A stretch of DNA of 64,000 nt from Bacteroides graminisolvens DSM 19988 = JCM 15093. Its GTDB lineage: Bacteria; Bacteroidota; Bacteroidia; Bacteroidales; Bacteroidaceae. This document shows, in pieces, positions 25,501 through 32,100 of this stretch (position 1 is the stretch's first letter; each line of letters opens with the position of its first letter). The notes under the pieces were generated by a model. That model searched no databases and was not told the DNA's origin. It worked only from the letters and a program-made list of their open reading frames with translations. The DNA lies in contig NZ_KE386627.1 of assembly GCF_000428125.1 (NCBI RefSeq), forward strand, positions 124,001 to 188,000, written 5' to 3'. The translations under genes and the position numbers were made by a program.

Positions 25501-26991
25501 TCCTGCTTTGTATTCACCATCTAGGTTAATATTCTCATATTTGTATTGTTTGTATTCTATTTTTGATATTAATCCTTTTATATTAATCGTTGGGTATTGC
25601 ATTTTGGGATGATACCCATTAACAATAAAATTCAAGGATGTTTGTCCTACTAAGGAATTGTTTATTAATTTTCCAAGACTAAAATCGATTGTCTTTATTT
25701 CTCCGGAATATGACAAAGCATGGGTTTCTTTGTTGCCACTTAACTTTAAATCGGTATTGAATGATCCTAGGTCTGTTTTGAATAATCCGTAGGTTACCAG
25801 ATCACTATAATACCCGGAAACTTCACCACTAAAAGAAATATTCCCAAGGCGGTTAAGGATTGGTTTTATTCCTAAATATGTATCACTCATATTTCGGGTA
25901 ATGAAATCAAACCCTTTAGAATCTATGAATAAATTATCCAATTTTCCATAAAGATATGTGTTTTCGGGGTCTAATAAATATTGAAAAGAGAGTGAACTGT
26001 TCAATTTTAAATGTTCGCTCCCTTTAATTGACAAAAAAGGGATGTCTAATTGATTTATAGTACCTTTTAGTTTCATTTCTAATTCAATACTTTCTTTGAA
26101 ATGAGCTAAAGATGTTACTATCGGAGATATGTCTTTAAAAGTAATTCTTGAAGGGAGTATCGAAAGTGCGAAATTAACCTTATTGCCAAAGTCATTAAAG
26201 TCTTCAAATGAGTTATAGCTCATTTCTATCTGATTTGTTTTTATTTGCGTGTTTGCTAATTCCAATTTAAAATTTTCAACTGTCATTTTCTTGTCGTTGG
26301 CAAGAACCTTCAAAGTTAACTTGCGTAATGATAAACCTGATTGCTCATCTAAACTTAACCTTTTAATTGAAGCATTAATAGAGTCATTATGAAGTGATTT
26401 TAATGAAATATTGGCAATAATGTTATGTAGTTTTATATGGCTAGGATTAAACTTGCCCGGAGTTGTACTTTCACTAAGTATGTCGTATGAAAGCTTTCCT
26501 CTTCGGATAAGAATTGAGTTAATTCTTAAATCTAAATTGTTGTTTTTTTTAGATGTTTTATTTGTGGGGGTCAATGCATCAATTATAAATTGATAGTTAG
26601 CCTTTGAGTTTCTGTTTGCTTTATTTAATGATATATTAAAGCCAAATAACTGTATACTATTTATTGATATTTTCCCATTCAATAGAGGCAGAATCTCAAA
26701 TTTAGCAGAAAGTCTAGTTACTTTTAGTAGATCAGTGGCTGACTGATCTTTTAATGCTATGTTATCAACTACTATGCGGTTTAATAGCCCCAAATTAATT
26801 TTTTCAACACTGACAGATGTGTTAAGGAGTATGGATAATTGATGGCTTACGTATGCTGCAGTCTTTTGCTGAACAAAGGGGATGTTTAGCAAGATAATAA
26901 CTCCTATGTACATTCCTAAGATAACGCCTAGGAGCCATTGAATTAGTTTTTTTAATGTTTTGATAAGCTGAAGATTTATATTTGGGAACAA
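22498..26991 (-). CDS. tamB: TamB, AsmA-like bridge protein of the translocation and assembly module
   Basis: A 1497-residue protein with an N-terminal membrane anchor (about residues 17-38, QWLLGVILGMYIGVIILL) and a very long beta-taco body that crosses the periplasm. The last 350 residues match the TamB/DUF490 domain (ISFNGNPLDANLNIQAIYTV, LSTGDKGWTDLEVEGLLSGQ, GYRDNPMANTNFIGDFQAEW). It should connect the inner membrane to TamL in the outer membrane and carry lipid or assist outer-membrane protein insertion. No in-frame ATG precedes residue 27, so initiation is probably at TTG (26989-26991); starting at Met27 would remove half the anchor. It is divergent from tsaD and coupled to the GH15 gene. 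Confidence 0.9.
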   Translation of the reverse strand: MFPNINLQLIKTLKKLIQWLLGVILGMYIGVIILLNIPFVQQKTAAYVSHQLSILLNTSVSVEKINLGLLNRIVVDNIALKDQSATDLLKVTRLSAKFEILPLLNGKISINSIQLFGFNISLNKANRNSKANYQFIIDALTPTNKTSKKNNNLDLRINSILIRRGKLSYDILSESTTPGKFNPSHIKLHNIIANISLKSLHNDSINASIKRLSLDEQSGLSLRKLTLKVLANDKKMTVENFKLELANTQIKTNQIEMSYNSFEDFNDFGNKVNFALSILPSRITFKDISPIVTSLAHFKESIELEMKLKGTINQLDIPFLSIKGSEHLKLNSSLSFQYLLDPENTYLYGKLDNLFIDSKGFDFITRNMSDTYLGIKPILNRLGNISFSGEVSGYYSDLVTYGLFKTDLGSFNTDLKLSGNKETHALSYSGEIKTIDFSLGKLINNSLVGQTSLNFIVNGYHPKMQYPTINIKGLISKIEYKQYKYENINLDGEYKAGGYNGKIALNDPNGNVLLKGEFSPYNKIPNFNFTALISKIKPHNLNLSSKYSETEFSLNINANFHGKSINDLSGEVSVDSFICKSATKDFYIPEIKISASNEDKNKKIKINSSFIKGTILGQYSYETIGNSITNILKKHLSSLAPSTTNSQEKKSENNFNFDIHIYNTDILPILLDIPLNINSHSTIKGYVDDKMSRTRLEAYFPKLKYDNFNIESGVLICDNQGDQISAQIRFTNIRDNKNAINFSLDSKAKNDTLYTTLNWGNNSKNTYGGKLSAVTKFTRKINEVSQESNIATQIEIKATDVILNDTLWKIHPSIIKLESQKIEINNFYFSHKNQYIHINGSASKNESDTLKMQLRDINIDYVFDVVNLQGLDFKGKASGNAYITKTMKTPNMKADLSVKQFRFNNGIIGDMNITGNWDEKNEGIFLDAKIQEPNKSKTTVSGYIYPLKPKSGLDLYINAQNTNLKFMEHYVQSIISDIKGKGSGNVHLFGTFKALNIEGKVKPDATLKINLLNTYFAVKDSIEMKADQFSFNNIPISDLEGHNGSLNGTIKHQNFKNMHYNLEFKANNLLVMNTKENNSAPFYGTIYATGNALLNGNPEGLNIDAALVTNKNSNFVYIAGGIASATNNQFIKFIDKTPKRSVDIVDETIENPIDKSPTDTSTDVRLNISVDATPDATMKIVMDPIAGDYISGKGFGNIRTEYYNKGDIKMFGNYQINQGVYKFSLQEIIRKDFTIQNGSEISFNGNPLDANLNIQAIYTVNSASLNDLLPDASQIVQQPNVKVNCNMFLSGALIKPTIKMEIKLPNENDEVQTLVRNYINSDEQTNMQILYLLSIGKFYTAENVNSAQSSNVMPSVLASTLSGQLNNMLSQILNYSNWNIGTNLSTGDKGWTDLEVEGLLSGQLLNNRLLINGNFGYRDNPMANTNFIGDFQAEWLLTRSGDIRLKAYNETNDKYYTRTNLTTQGFGIMYKKDFNKWNELFFWQNWIKKGKSKNKQQ

Positions 26992-27030
26992 AAATATAAA
27001 ATATAATGGTATGAATCTTAGTTTTATGAT

Positions 27031-27038
27031 TACTTTTG
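27031..27038 (+). promoter_or_regulatory. -7 element of tsaD
   Basis: TACTTTTG is a full match to TAnnTTTG in the 71-base gap between divergent tamB and tsaD, 24 bases before the tsaD ATG. No clear -33 element is seen. Confidence 0.45.
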
Positions 27039-27062
27039 TAGCATCAAACTTAAAAAAAAGGT

Positions 27063-28082
27063 ATGTCAGTAATTATATTAGGTATAGAATCATCGTGTGA
27101 TGACACTTCAGCTGCAATTATAAAGGATGGGGTTTTAATATCAAATGTTGTTGCTAACCAATCTGTTCATGAATCCTATGGAGGTGTTGTTCCTGAATTA
27201 GCATCTAGAGCGCATCAGCAAAACATTGTACCGGTGGTGCACGAAGCGATGAAGAGGGCAAATGTTACTAAAGAGATGATAAGTGCCGTTGCATTTACTC
27301 GAGGGCCTGGATTAATGGGCTCTTTACTCGTTGGAGTTTCCTTTGCCAAAGGATTTGCAAGATCGTTAAATATACCACTAATAGACGTTAATCATTTAAC
27401 TGGTCATGTATTAGCACATTTTTTGAAAGAGCCAGATGAGATATTGCAACAACCTAAATTTCCTTTTCTATGTTTATTAGTTTCAGGTGGTAATTCTCAA
27501 ATTATATTGGTGGAATCTTACAGTGATATGACTGTGCTAGGGCAAACAATAGATGATGCTGCTGGTGAAGCAATTGATAAATGTTCTAAAGTCATGGGAC
27601 TTGGATATCCTGGGGGACCAATAATAGATAGGCTTGCAAGGAATGGAAATCCAAAAGCTTTTAAATTTAATAAACCAAATATACCAGACTTTGATTATAG
27701 CTTTAGTGGTCTCAAAACTTCTTTCTTATATTCTTTGCGTAGTTGGATAAAAGATGATCCTAATTTTATAGAGAATAATAAAAATGATTTAGCGGCTTCA
27801 TTGGAGGCTACTGTGGTAGATATTTTGATGGATAAGCTAAGGAAAGCGGCAAAAAAGCATAATATAAAAGAGATTGCTGTAGCTGGCGGTGTTTCTGCCA
27901 ATAATGGACTACGGAACTCATTTAGGGAACATGCTCAAAAATATGGATGGAATATTTATATCCCAAAGTTTAGTTATACAACTGATAATGCTGCGATGAT
28001 CGCAATTAATGGTTATTTTAAATATTTGGATAATGATTTTTGCTCCATTTCACTGCCGGCATATTCCAGAGTTGTTTTGTGA
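27063..28082 (+). CDS. tsaD: tRNA threonylcarbamoyladenosine biosynthesis protein TsaD
   Basis: A 339-residue cytoplasmic ASKHA-fold protein that transfers the threonylcarbamoyl group to A37 of tRNAs reading ANN codons. The start GIESSCDDTSAAI, the metal-binding HQQNIVPVVHEAM (HxxxxxxxxH type) and HLTGHVLAH motifs, LLVSGGNSQII and the C-terminal NAAMIAINGYF are all present. Length is typical. It is followed 20 bases later by a CinA-type gene, so the two probably share a transcript. Confidence 0.96.
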   Translation: MSVIILGIESSCDDTSAAIIKDGVLISNVVANQSVHESYGGVVPELASRAHQQNIVPVVHEAMKRANVTKEMISAVAFTRGPGLMGSLLVGVSFAKGFARSLNIPLIDVNHLTGHVLAHFLKEPDEILQQPKFPFLCLLVSGGNSQIILVESYSDMTVLGQTIDDAAGEAIDKCSKVMGLGYPGGPIIDRLARNGNPKAFKFNKPNIPDFDYSFSGLKTSFLYSLRSWIKDDPNFIENNKNDLAASLEATVVDILMDKLRKAAKKHNIKEIAVAGGVSANNGLRNSFREHAQKYGWNIYIPKFSYTTDNAAMIAINGYFKYLDNDFCSISLPAYSRVVL

Positions 28083-28102
28083 TTTTATAAAATAGAACAA
28101 AG

Positions 28103-28609
28103 ATGGATGAATTAAACCGGAAGTCTGTTATATCTTTATTAAAAGAAGATATTTATGATATTTTGATTAGTACTGGTGTTACAATCTCAACGGCGGAAAG
28201 TTGTACTGGTGGTAATCTGGCTTCACTGTTTACTTATTTTTCTGGAAGCTCAACCTTTTACAAAGGAGGAATTATTGCATATGCAAACGAAGTGAAAACG
28301 AACTTGTTGGGTGTAGATGCTAAATCATTAGTTGAAGATGGGGCTGTCAGTGAATCTGTTGTTGTTGAGATGGCTAAAGGAGTGCAGAGGTTATTGAAGA
28401 GTGATTGTTCAATCGCTACTTCCGGCATTGCTGGACCTTTAGGGGGGACTGTTGATAAACCCGTTGGAACTGTTTGGATCGCTGTTGTTTATAAAACGAA
28501 AATTATTACATATAAGCAACAGGGAGATGATGGTAGGGAGATTAATATAATAAAAGCTTGCGGTAATGCACTGCGAATATTAAAAGAAGTGTTAGTGGAT
28601 AAATATTAG
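28103..28609 (+). CDS. CinA C-terminal-domain protein (nicotinamide mononucleotide deamidase)
   Basis: A 168-residue protein that corresponds only to the C-terminal PncC domain of CinA. The motifs are STAESCTGGNLAS with the nucleophilic serine, STFYKGGIIAYANEVK with the catalytic lysine region, and ATSGIAGPLGGT. Stand-alone PncC enzymes deamidate nicotinamide mononucleotide to nicotinate mononucleotide in the pyridine nucleotide cycle. The N-terminal competence/molybdopterin-like domain of full CinA is absent, as in E. coli YgaD. It lies 20 bases after tsaD. Confidence 0.9.
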   Translation: MDELNRKSVISLLKEDIYDILISTGVTISTAESCTGGNLASLFTYFSGSSTFYKGGIIAYANEVKTNLLGVDAKSLVEDGAVSESVVVEMAKGVQRLLKSDCSIATSGIAGPLGGTVDKPVGTVWIAVVYKTKIITYKQQGDDGREINIIKACGNALRILKEVLVDKY

Positions 28610-28662
28610 TAAGTTGAGCTTATTTATTTAGTAAAATACTTGTTTTGTATTCATAAAAGTGC

Positions 28663-28670
28663 TTACTTTG
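28663..28670 (+). promoter_or_regulatory. Probable -7 element of the rpmB operon
   Basis: TTACTTTG differs from TAnnTTTG at one position; TTTG at 28644-28647 lies only 15 bases upstream, shorter than usual. A 49-base leader would precede rpmB. Confidence 0.4.
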
Positions 28671-28719
28671 CGCTCTGTTTGAAATAAATATAGATAAAAA
28701 CTATAAAAACAAGATAGAA

Positions 28720-28980
28720 ATGTCGAAGATTTGTCAAATTACAGGAAAGAAAGCCATGATTGGCAACAATGTATCACATTCAAAGAAGAGAACCAAAAGA
28801 ACTTTTGATGTGAACTTGTTTAATAAAAAGTTCTATTATGTAGAACAGGATTGCTGGATTAGTTTGAGCTTAAGTGCTGCTGGTTTACGCTTAATTAATA
28901 AGAAGGGGCTTGATGCAGCCTTAAACGATGCGGTTACTAAAGGTTATTGTGATTGGAAGAGCATTAAAGTAATTGGCTAA
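28720..28980 (+). CDS. rpmB: Ribosomal protein bL28
   Basis: An 86-residue basic protein of the large ribosomal subunit, recognised by [26 protein letters not shown] and [20 protein letters not shown]. The paired CxxC zinc motifs seen in some L28 proteins are missing, so this is the zinc-free form. It heads a three-gene unit with rpmG and a DUF4295 gene, ending at a strong terminator. Confidence 0.96.
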   Translation: MSKICQITGKKAMIGNNVSHSKKRTKRTFDVNLFNKKFYYVEQDCWISLSLSAAGLRLINKKGLDAALNDAVTKGYCDWKSIKVIG

Positions 28981-28984
28981 TTAA

Positions 28985-28991
28985 AGAGGAG
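28985..28991 (+). promoter_or_regulatory. Shine-Dalgarno-like sequence before rpmG
   Basis: AGAGGAG lies 10 bases before the rpmG ATG, within a purine-rich run (28983-28998). Such a strong match is unusual here, since almost no other gene in the window has one. Confidence 0.5.
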
Positions 28992-29001
28992 AAGGAAACT
29001 T

Positions 29002-29190
29002 ATGGCAAAGAAAGCAAAAGGTAACAGAGTTCAGGTTATTTTAGAATGCACTGAACATAAAGAAAGTGGTATGCCGGGTACATCTCGTTATATTACCACA
29101 AAAAACAGAAAGAATACTACGGAAAGACTTGAGTTGAAAAAATACAACCCAATCTTGAAAAGAGTAACAGTACATAAAGAAATTAAATAA
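29002..29190 (+). CDS. rpmG: Ribosomal protein bL33
   Basis: A 62-residue large-subunit protein with the L33 pattern [38 protein letters not shown] and a basic tail. Only one cysteine is present, so it is the zinc-independent form, matching the zinc-free bL28 upstream. It starts 21 bases after rpmB, with an unusually good Shine-Dalgarno-like stretch, and is followed 9 bases later by a DUF4295 gene. Confidence 0.96.
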   Translation: MAKKAKGNRVQVILECTEHKESGMPGTSRYITTKNRKNTTERLELKKYNPILKRVTVHKEIK

Positions 29191-29199
29191 GTATAATCC

Positions 29200-29358
29200 A
29201 TGGCAAAAAAGACAGTTGCAAGTTTGCACGAAGGAACAAAAGAAGGGCGCTCTTATACAAAAGTTATCAAGATGGTAAAATCGCCTAAAACTGGTGCTTA
29301 TATGTTTGATGAGCAAATGGTGCCAAACGAAAAAGTACAAGACTTTTTTAAGAAATAG
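29200..29358 (+). CDS. DUF4295 small basic protein, probably ribosome-associated
   Basis: A 52-residue lysine-rich protein starting MAKKTVASLHEGTKEGRSY and containing KVIKMVKSPKTGAYMFDEQM. It matches the DUF4295 family, which is restricted to Bacteroidota and regularly follows rpmG. I recall that a Bacteroidota-specific large-subunit protein (bL38) was reported in a Flavobacterium ribosome structure; I believe it is this family but could not check. Spacing of 9 bases from rpmG and a terminator directly afterwards make it the last gene of the ribosomal unit. Confidence 0.85.
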   Translation: MAKKTVASLHEGTKEGRSYTKVIKMVKSPKTGAYMFDEQMVPNEKVQDFFKK

Positions 29359-29364
29359 TAGTAT

Positions 29365-29378
29365 CTAGTAGCTACTAG
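29365..29378. repeat. 14-base perfect palindrome
   Basis: CTAGTAGCTACTAG is fully self-complementary and lies 7 bases after the DUF4295 stop and 8 bases before the terminator hairpin. Confidence 0.6.
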
Positions 29379-29386
29379 TTGCTATA

Positions 29387-29421
29387 AAAAAATTCCCTGC
29401 ATTCTTGCGGGGAATTTTTTT
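29387..29421 (+). terminator. Terminator of the rpmB-rpmG-DUF4295 unit
   Basis: Stem aaaaaattccctgc (29387-29400) against gcggggaatttttt (29407-29420), 14 pairs with one wobble, six-base loop, ending in seven T. Confidence 0.88.
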
Positions 29422-29463
29422 ATATGTATATTCACTATCCTTGATTATTTTTCATTTTTCATT

Positions 29464-29493
29464 TTTGACTTACCGTTAGTTATTATATCTTTG
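29464..29493 (+). promoter_or_regulatory. Promoter of ftsY
   Basis: TTTG at 29464-29467, 18 bases, then TATCTTTG at 29486-29493; the ATG follows at 29528. Confidence 0.65.
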
Positions 29494-29527
29494 TATCATA
29501 ATGGTAATTTGCAAATAATGTTGTATT

Positions 29528-30502
29528 ATGGGATTATTTAATTTTTTCTCAAAAGAGAAGAAAGAGACGTTAGACAGAGGATTGTCTAAAACAAAAGAAA
29601 GTGTTTTTGGGAAAATAACTCGAGCTATTGCAGGGAAGTCTAAAGTTGACGATCAGGTATTAGATGATTTAGAGGAGATCCTAATAACTTCTGATGTAGG
29701 GGTAGAAACAACTTTAAATATCATAGCTCGTATTGAAAAAAGAGCAGCCAGTGATAAATATTTAAATGTTCAGGAATTAAATACGATACTGCGTGAAGAA
29801 ATTGCGAGTCTATTAATGGAGAATAATTCTGTTGATACAGATAGTTTTGATATATCTTCTAAAATTAGGCCTTACGTGATTATGGTTGTTGGAGTGAATG
29901 GTGTAGGTAAAACGACCACCATAGGGAAACTCGCATACCAATTTAAACAAAGAGGAAAATCCGTATATCTCGGAGCTGCTGATACGTTTCGCGCTGCTGC
30001 TGTTGAACAATTGGTTATTTGGGGGGAGCGGGTTGGAGTCCCTGTTATTAAACAAAAAATGGGTGCAGATCCAGCTTCGGTTGCTTATGATGCAATAAGT
30101 TCTGCAATAGCTAATAATGCTGATGTTGTTATTATAGATACTGCAGGACGTTTGCATAATAAAGTAGGGCTCATGAATGAGCTAACAAAGATTAAGAATG
30201 TCATGAAAAAAGTCTTAGAAGATGCTCCTCACGAAGTTTTGTTAGTTCTTGATGGTTCAACTGGGCAAAATGCATTTGAACAGGCAAAACAATTTACCTT
30301 AGCGACAGAAGTGACATCGCTGGCAATAACAAAGCTTGATGGAACGGCTAAAGGTGGAGTTGTAATTGGAATATCGGATCAATTTAAAATTCCAGTGAAA
30401 TATATAGGTCTTGGTGAAGGCGTTGAGGATTTACAGTTATTTAACCGTAAAGAATATGTAGATTCATTATTTGGTGATAGCAATGAAAAGAAAAACGATT
30501 GA
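29528..30502 (+). CDS. ftsY: Signal recognition particle receptor FtsY
   Basis: A 324-residue SRP GTPase that docks ribosome-nascent chains at the inner membrane. It has the helical N domain (residues about 20-100) and the G domain with G1 GVNGVGKTT (from Gly122), the insertion-box DTFRAAAVEQL, G3 DTAGR and G4 TKLDGTAKGG. The long acidic A domain of E. coli FtsY is absent; the protein starts with a short amphipathic segment MGLFNFFSKEKK, enough for membrane binding in many bacteria. The last 20 bases overlap rimO. Confidence 0.97.
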   Translation: MGLFNFFSKEKKETLDRGLSKTKESVFGKITRAIAGKSKVDDQVLDDLEEILITSDVGVETTLNIIARIEKRAASDKYLNVQELNTILREEIASLLMENNSVDTDSFDISSKIRPYVIMVVGVNGVGKTTTIGKLAYQFKQRGKSVYLGAADTFRAAAVEQLVIWGERVGVPVIKQKMGADPASVAYDAISSAIANNADVVIIDTAGRLHNKVGLMNELTKIKNVMKKVLEDAPHEVLLVLDGSTGQNAFEQAKQFTLATEVTSLAITKLDGTAKGGVVIGISDQFKIPVKYIGLGEGVEDLQLFNRKEYVDSLFGDSNEKKND

Positions 30503-31784
30503 TATAATAACCTTAGGTTGCTCAAAAAATCTAGTAGATTCGGAGCATTTAATTCGTCAGTTAAAAGGGGTAGGATATGATGTAACTCATGATTCAACAA
30601 ACCCTAAAGGTGAAATTGCTGTAATTAACACCTGTGGTTTTATTGGTGATGCTAAGGAGGAGTCTATAAATATGATACTTGAATTTGCTCAAGCTAAAGA
30701 AGAGGGTAGATTAAAGAAATTATTTGTAATGGGATGTCTTTCTGAAAGGTATTTAAATGAATTATCGACAGAAATACCTCAAGTGAATAAATTCTATGGC
30801 AAGTTCAATTGGAAAGAATTATTAAAAGATTTAGGGAAGGCTTATAATCCAGAGTCTGAGATAGAGAGAACTTTAACTACTCCTAAACACTATGCTTATT
30901 TGAAAATCTCTGAAGGGTGTGATAGAGCTTGCTCTTATTGTGCAATTCCGATAATTACTGGTAAGCATATATCAAAGCCTATAAACGATGTTTTAGATGA
31001 GGTACGTTACTTAGTGTCTCAAGGGGTTAAAGAATTCCAAATTATAGCTCAGGAACTTACTTATTATGGGGTTGATATATATAAGAAACAAATGTTGGCT
31101 GAATTAATAGAAAAAATAGCAAACACACCTGGAGTAGAATGGATTAGATTGCATTATGCCTATCCTGCGCATTTTCCAGAAGATTTACTGCCAGTAATGA
31201 GGAAGTATCCTAATGTATGTAAATATCTTGATATAGCATTGCAACATATTAATGATAATGTTCTTCTGAATATGCGTCGAAATGTAACGAAAAAAGAAAC
31301 ATATGAATTAATACATAAAATTAGAAAAGAAGTTCCTGGTATTCATTTGAGAACTACTCTTATGGTTGGGTATCCTGGAGAAGATGAAATTGCTTTTGAA
31401 GAGCTGAAGACTTTCGTTAAAGATATACGCTTTGACCGAATGGGAGCTTTTGCTTATTCTGAAGAAGAAGGTACCTATGCTGCTACTAAGTTTGATGATG
31501 ATATTCCATATGAAGTTAAACAAGAACGACTGAATGAAATAATGAACATACAACAAGTTATATCATCTGAGTTAAGTGCTAAGAAAATAGGAGAGAACAT
31601 TAAAGTTGTAATTGACAGAGTAGAGGGTAAATACTATATTGGACGTTCTGAATTTGATTCTCCTGAAGTAGATCCGGAAGTTTTAATACTAAAACAAAAT
31701 GGAAAGCTAATTATTGGTGACTTTTATAATGCTACTATAGTTGATGCTGATGATTTTGATTTATATGCAATAATTAAAAGTTAA
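30483..31784 (+). CDS. rimO: Ribosomal protein uS12 methylthiotransferase RimO
   Basis: A 433-residue radical-SAM enzyme that adds a methylthio group to an aspartate of ribosomal protein uS12. The N-terminal UPF0004 domain has three cluster cysteines (LGCSKN with Cys13, NTCGF, MGCLSER), the radical-SAM domain has CDRACSYC (Cys146, Cys150, Cys153), and a C-terminal TRAM domain follows from about residue 370. An in-frame start at 30471 exists, but the ATG at 30483 gives the standard N-terminus and a 20-base overlap with ftsY, implying translational coupling. Confidence 0.95.
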   Translation: MKRKTIDIITLGCSKNLVDSEHLIRQLKGVGYDVTHDSTNPKGEIAVINTCGFIGDAKEESINMILEFAQAKEEGRLKKLFVMGCLSERYLNELSTEIPQVNKFYGKFNWKELLKDLGKAYNPESEIERTLTTPKHYAYLKISEGCDRACSYCAIPIITGKHISKPINDVLDEVRYLVSQGVKEFQIIAQELTYYGVDIYKKQMLAELIEKIANTPGVEWIRLHYAYPAHFPEDLLPVMRKYPNVCKYLDIALQHINDNVLLNMRRNVTKKETYELIHKIRKEVPGIHLRTTLMVGYPGEDEIAFEELKTFVKDIRFDRMGAFAYSEEEGTYAATKFDDDIPYEVKQERLNEIMNIQQVISSELSAKKIGENIKVVIDRVEGKYYIGRSEFDSPEVDPEVLILKQNGKLIIGDFYNATIVDADDFDLYAIIKS

Positions 31785-31807
31785 TTTTTTATCGTTTAAA
31801 TTTTAAT

Positions 31808-31831
31808 ATCTATAGTCTTGAATAATAAAGA
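31808..31831 (+). repeat. Direct repeat A, copy 1 (24 bases, over the HU start codon)
   Basis: These 24 bases (atctatagtcttgaataa continuing to 31831) are identical to 32970-32993. They span three codons upstream of the HU start, the TTG start codon and the first four HU codons. Confidence 0.9.
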
Positions 31832-32090
31832 TTTTACTTCGGAATTGTCAAAGAGACTCGGTTGTACTATGAAAGATACTTCTGAGTTGGTTTCTTTTCT
31901 CATAAATGAGATGTCTGAGCAGTTGCAGAATAATAATCAAATTTCACTTCAAGGATTTGGTTCCTTTGAAGTGAAAAAAAAGACTGAACGTATATCTGTA
32001 AATCCTACTAATAAGCAACGAATGCTTGTTCCTCCTAAACTTGTATTAACTTATAGGCCAAGTAACCTTTTAAAAGATAAGTTTAAATAA
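31818..32090 (+). CDS. HU-family DNA-binding protein
   Basis: A 90-residue histone-like protein. The fold is clear: helical dimerisation region (KDFTSELSKRLGCTMKDTSELVSFLINEM), ISLQGFGSFEVKKK, and the DNA-binding arm ISVNPTNKQRMLVPPKLVLTYRPS, where NP marks the tip that intercalates in DNA. No ATG is available between the upstream in-frame stop (31797-31799) and the HU fold, so the TTG at 31818 is the likely start. It lies 33 bases after rimO and 10 before a larger HU-containing gene. Canonical HU would read NPxTGE at the arm tip, so this is a divergent paralogue. Confidence 0.88.
   Translation: MNNKDFTSELSKRLGCTMKDTSELVSFLINEMSEQLQNNNQISLQGFGSFEVKKKTERISVNPTNKQRMLVPPKLVLTYRPSNLLKDKFK
32002..32018 (+). 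repeat. Direct repeat B, copy 1 (17 bases, HU arm tip)
   Basis: atcctactaataagcaa encodes the PTNKQ arm tip of the HU protein and is identical to 32954-32970. Confidence 0.9.
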
Positions 32091-32100
32091 AATCTATGCT

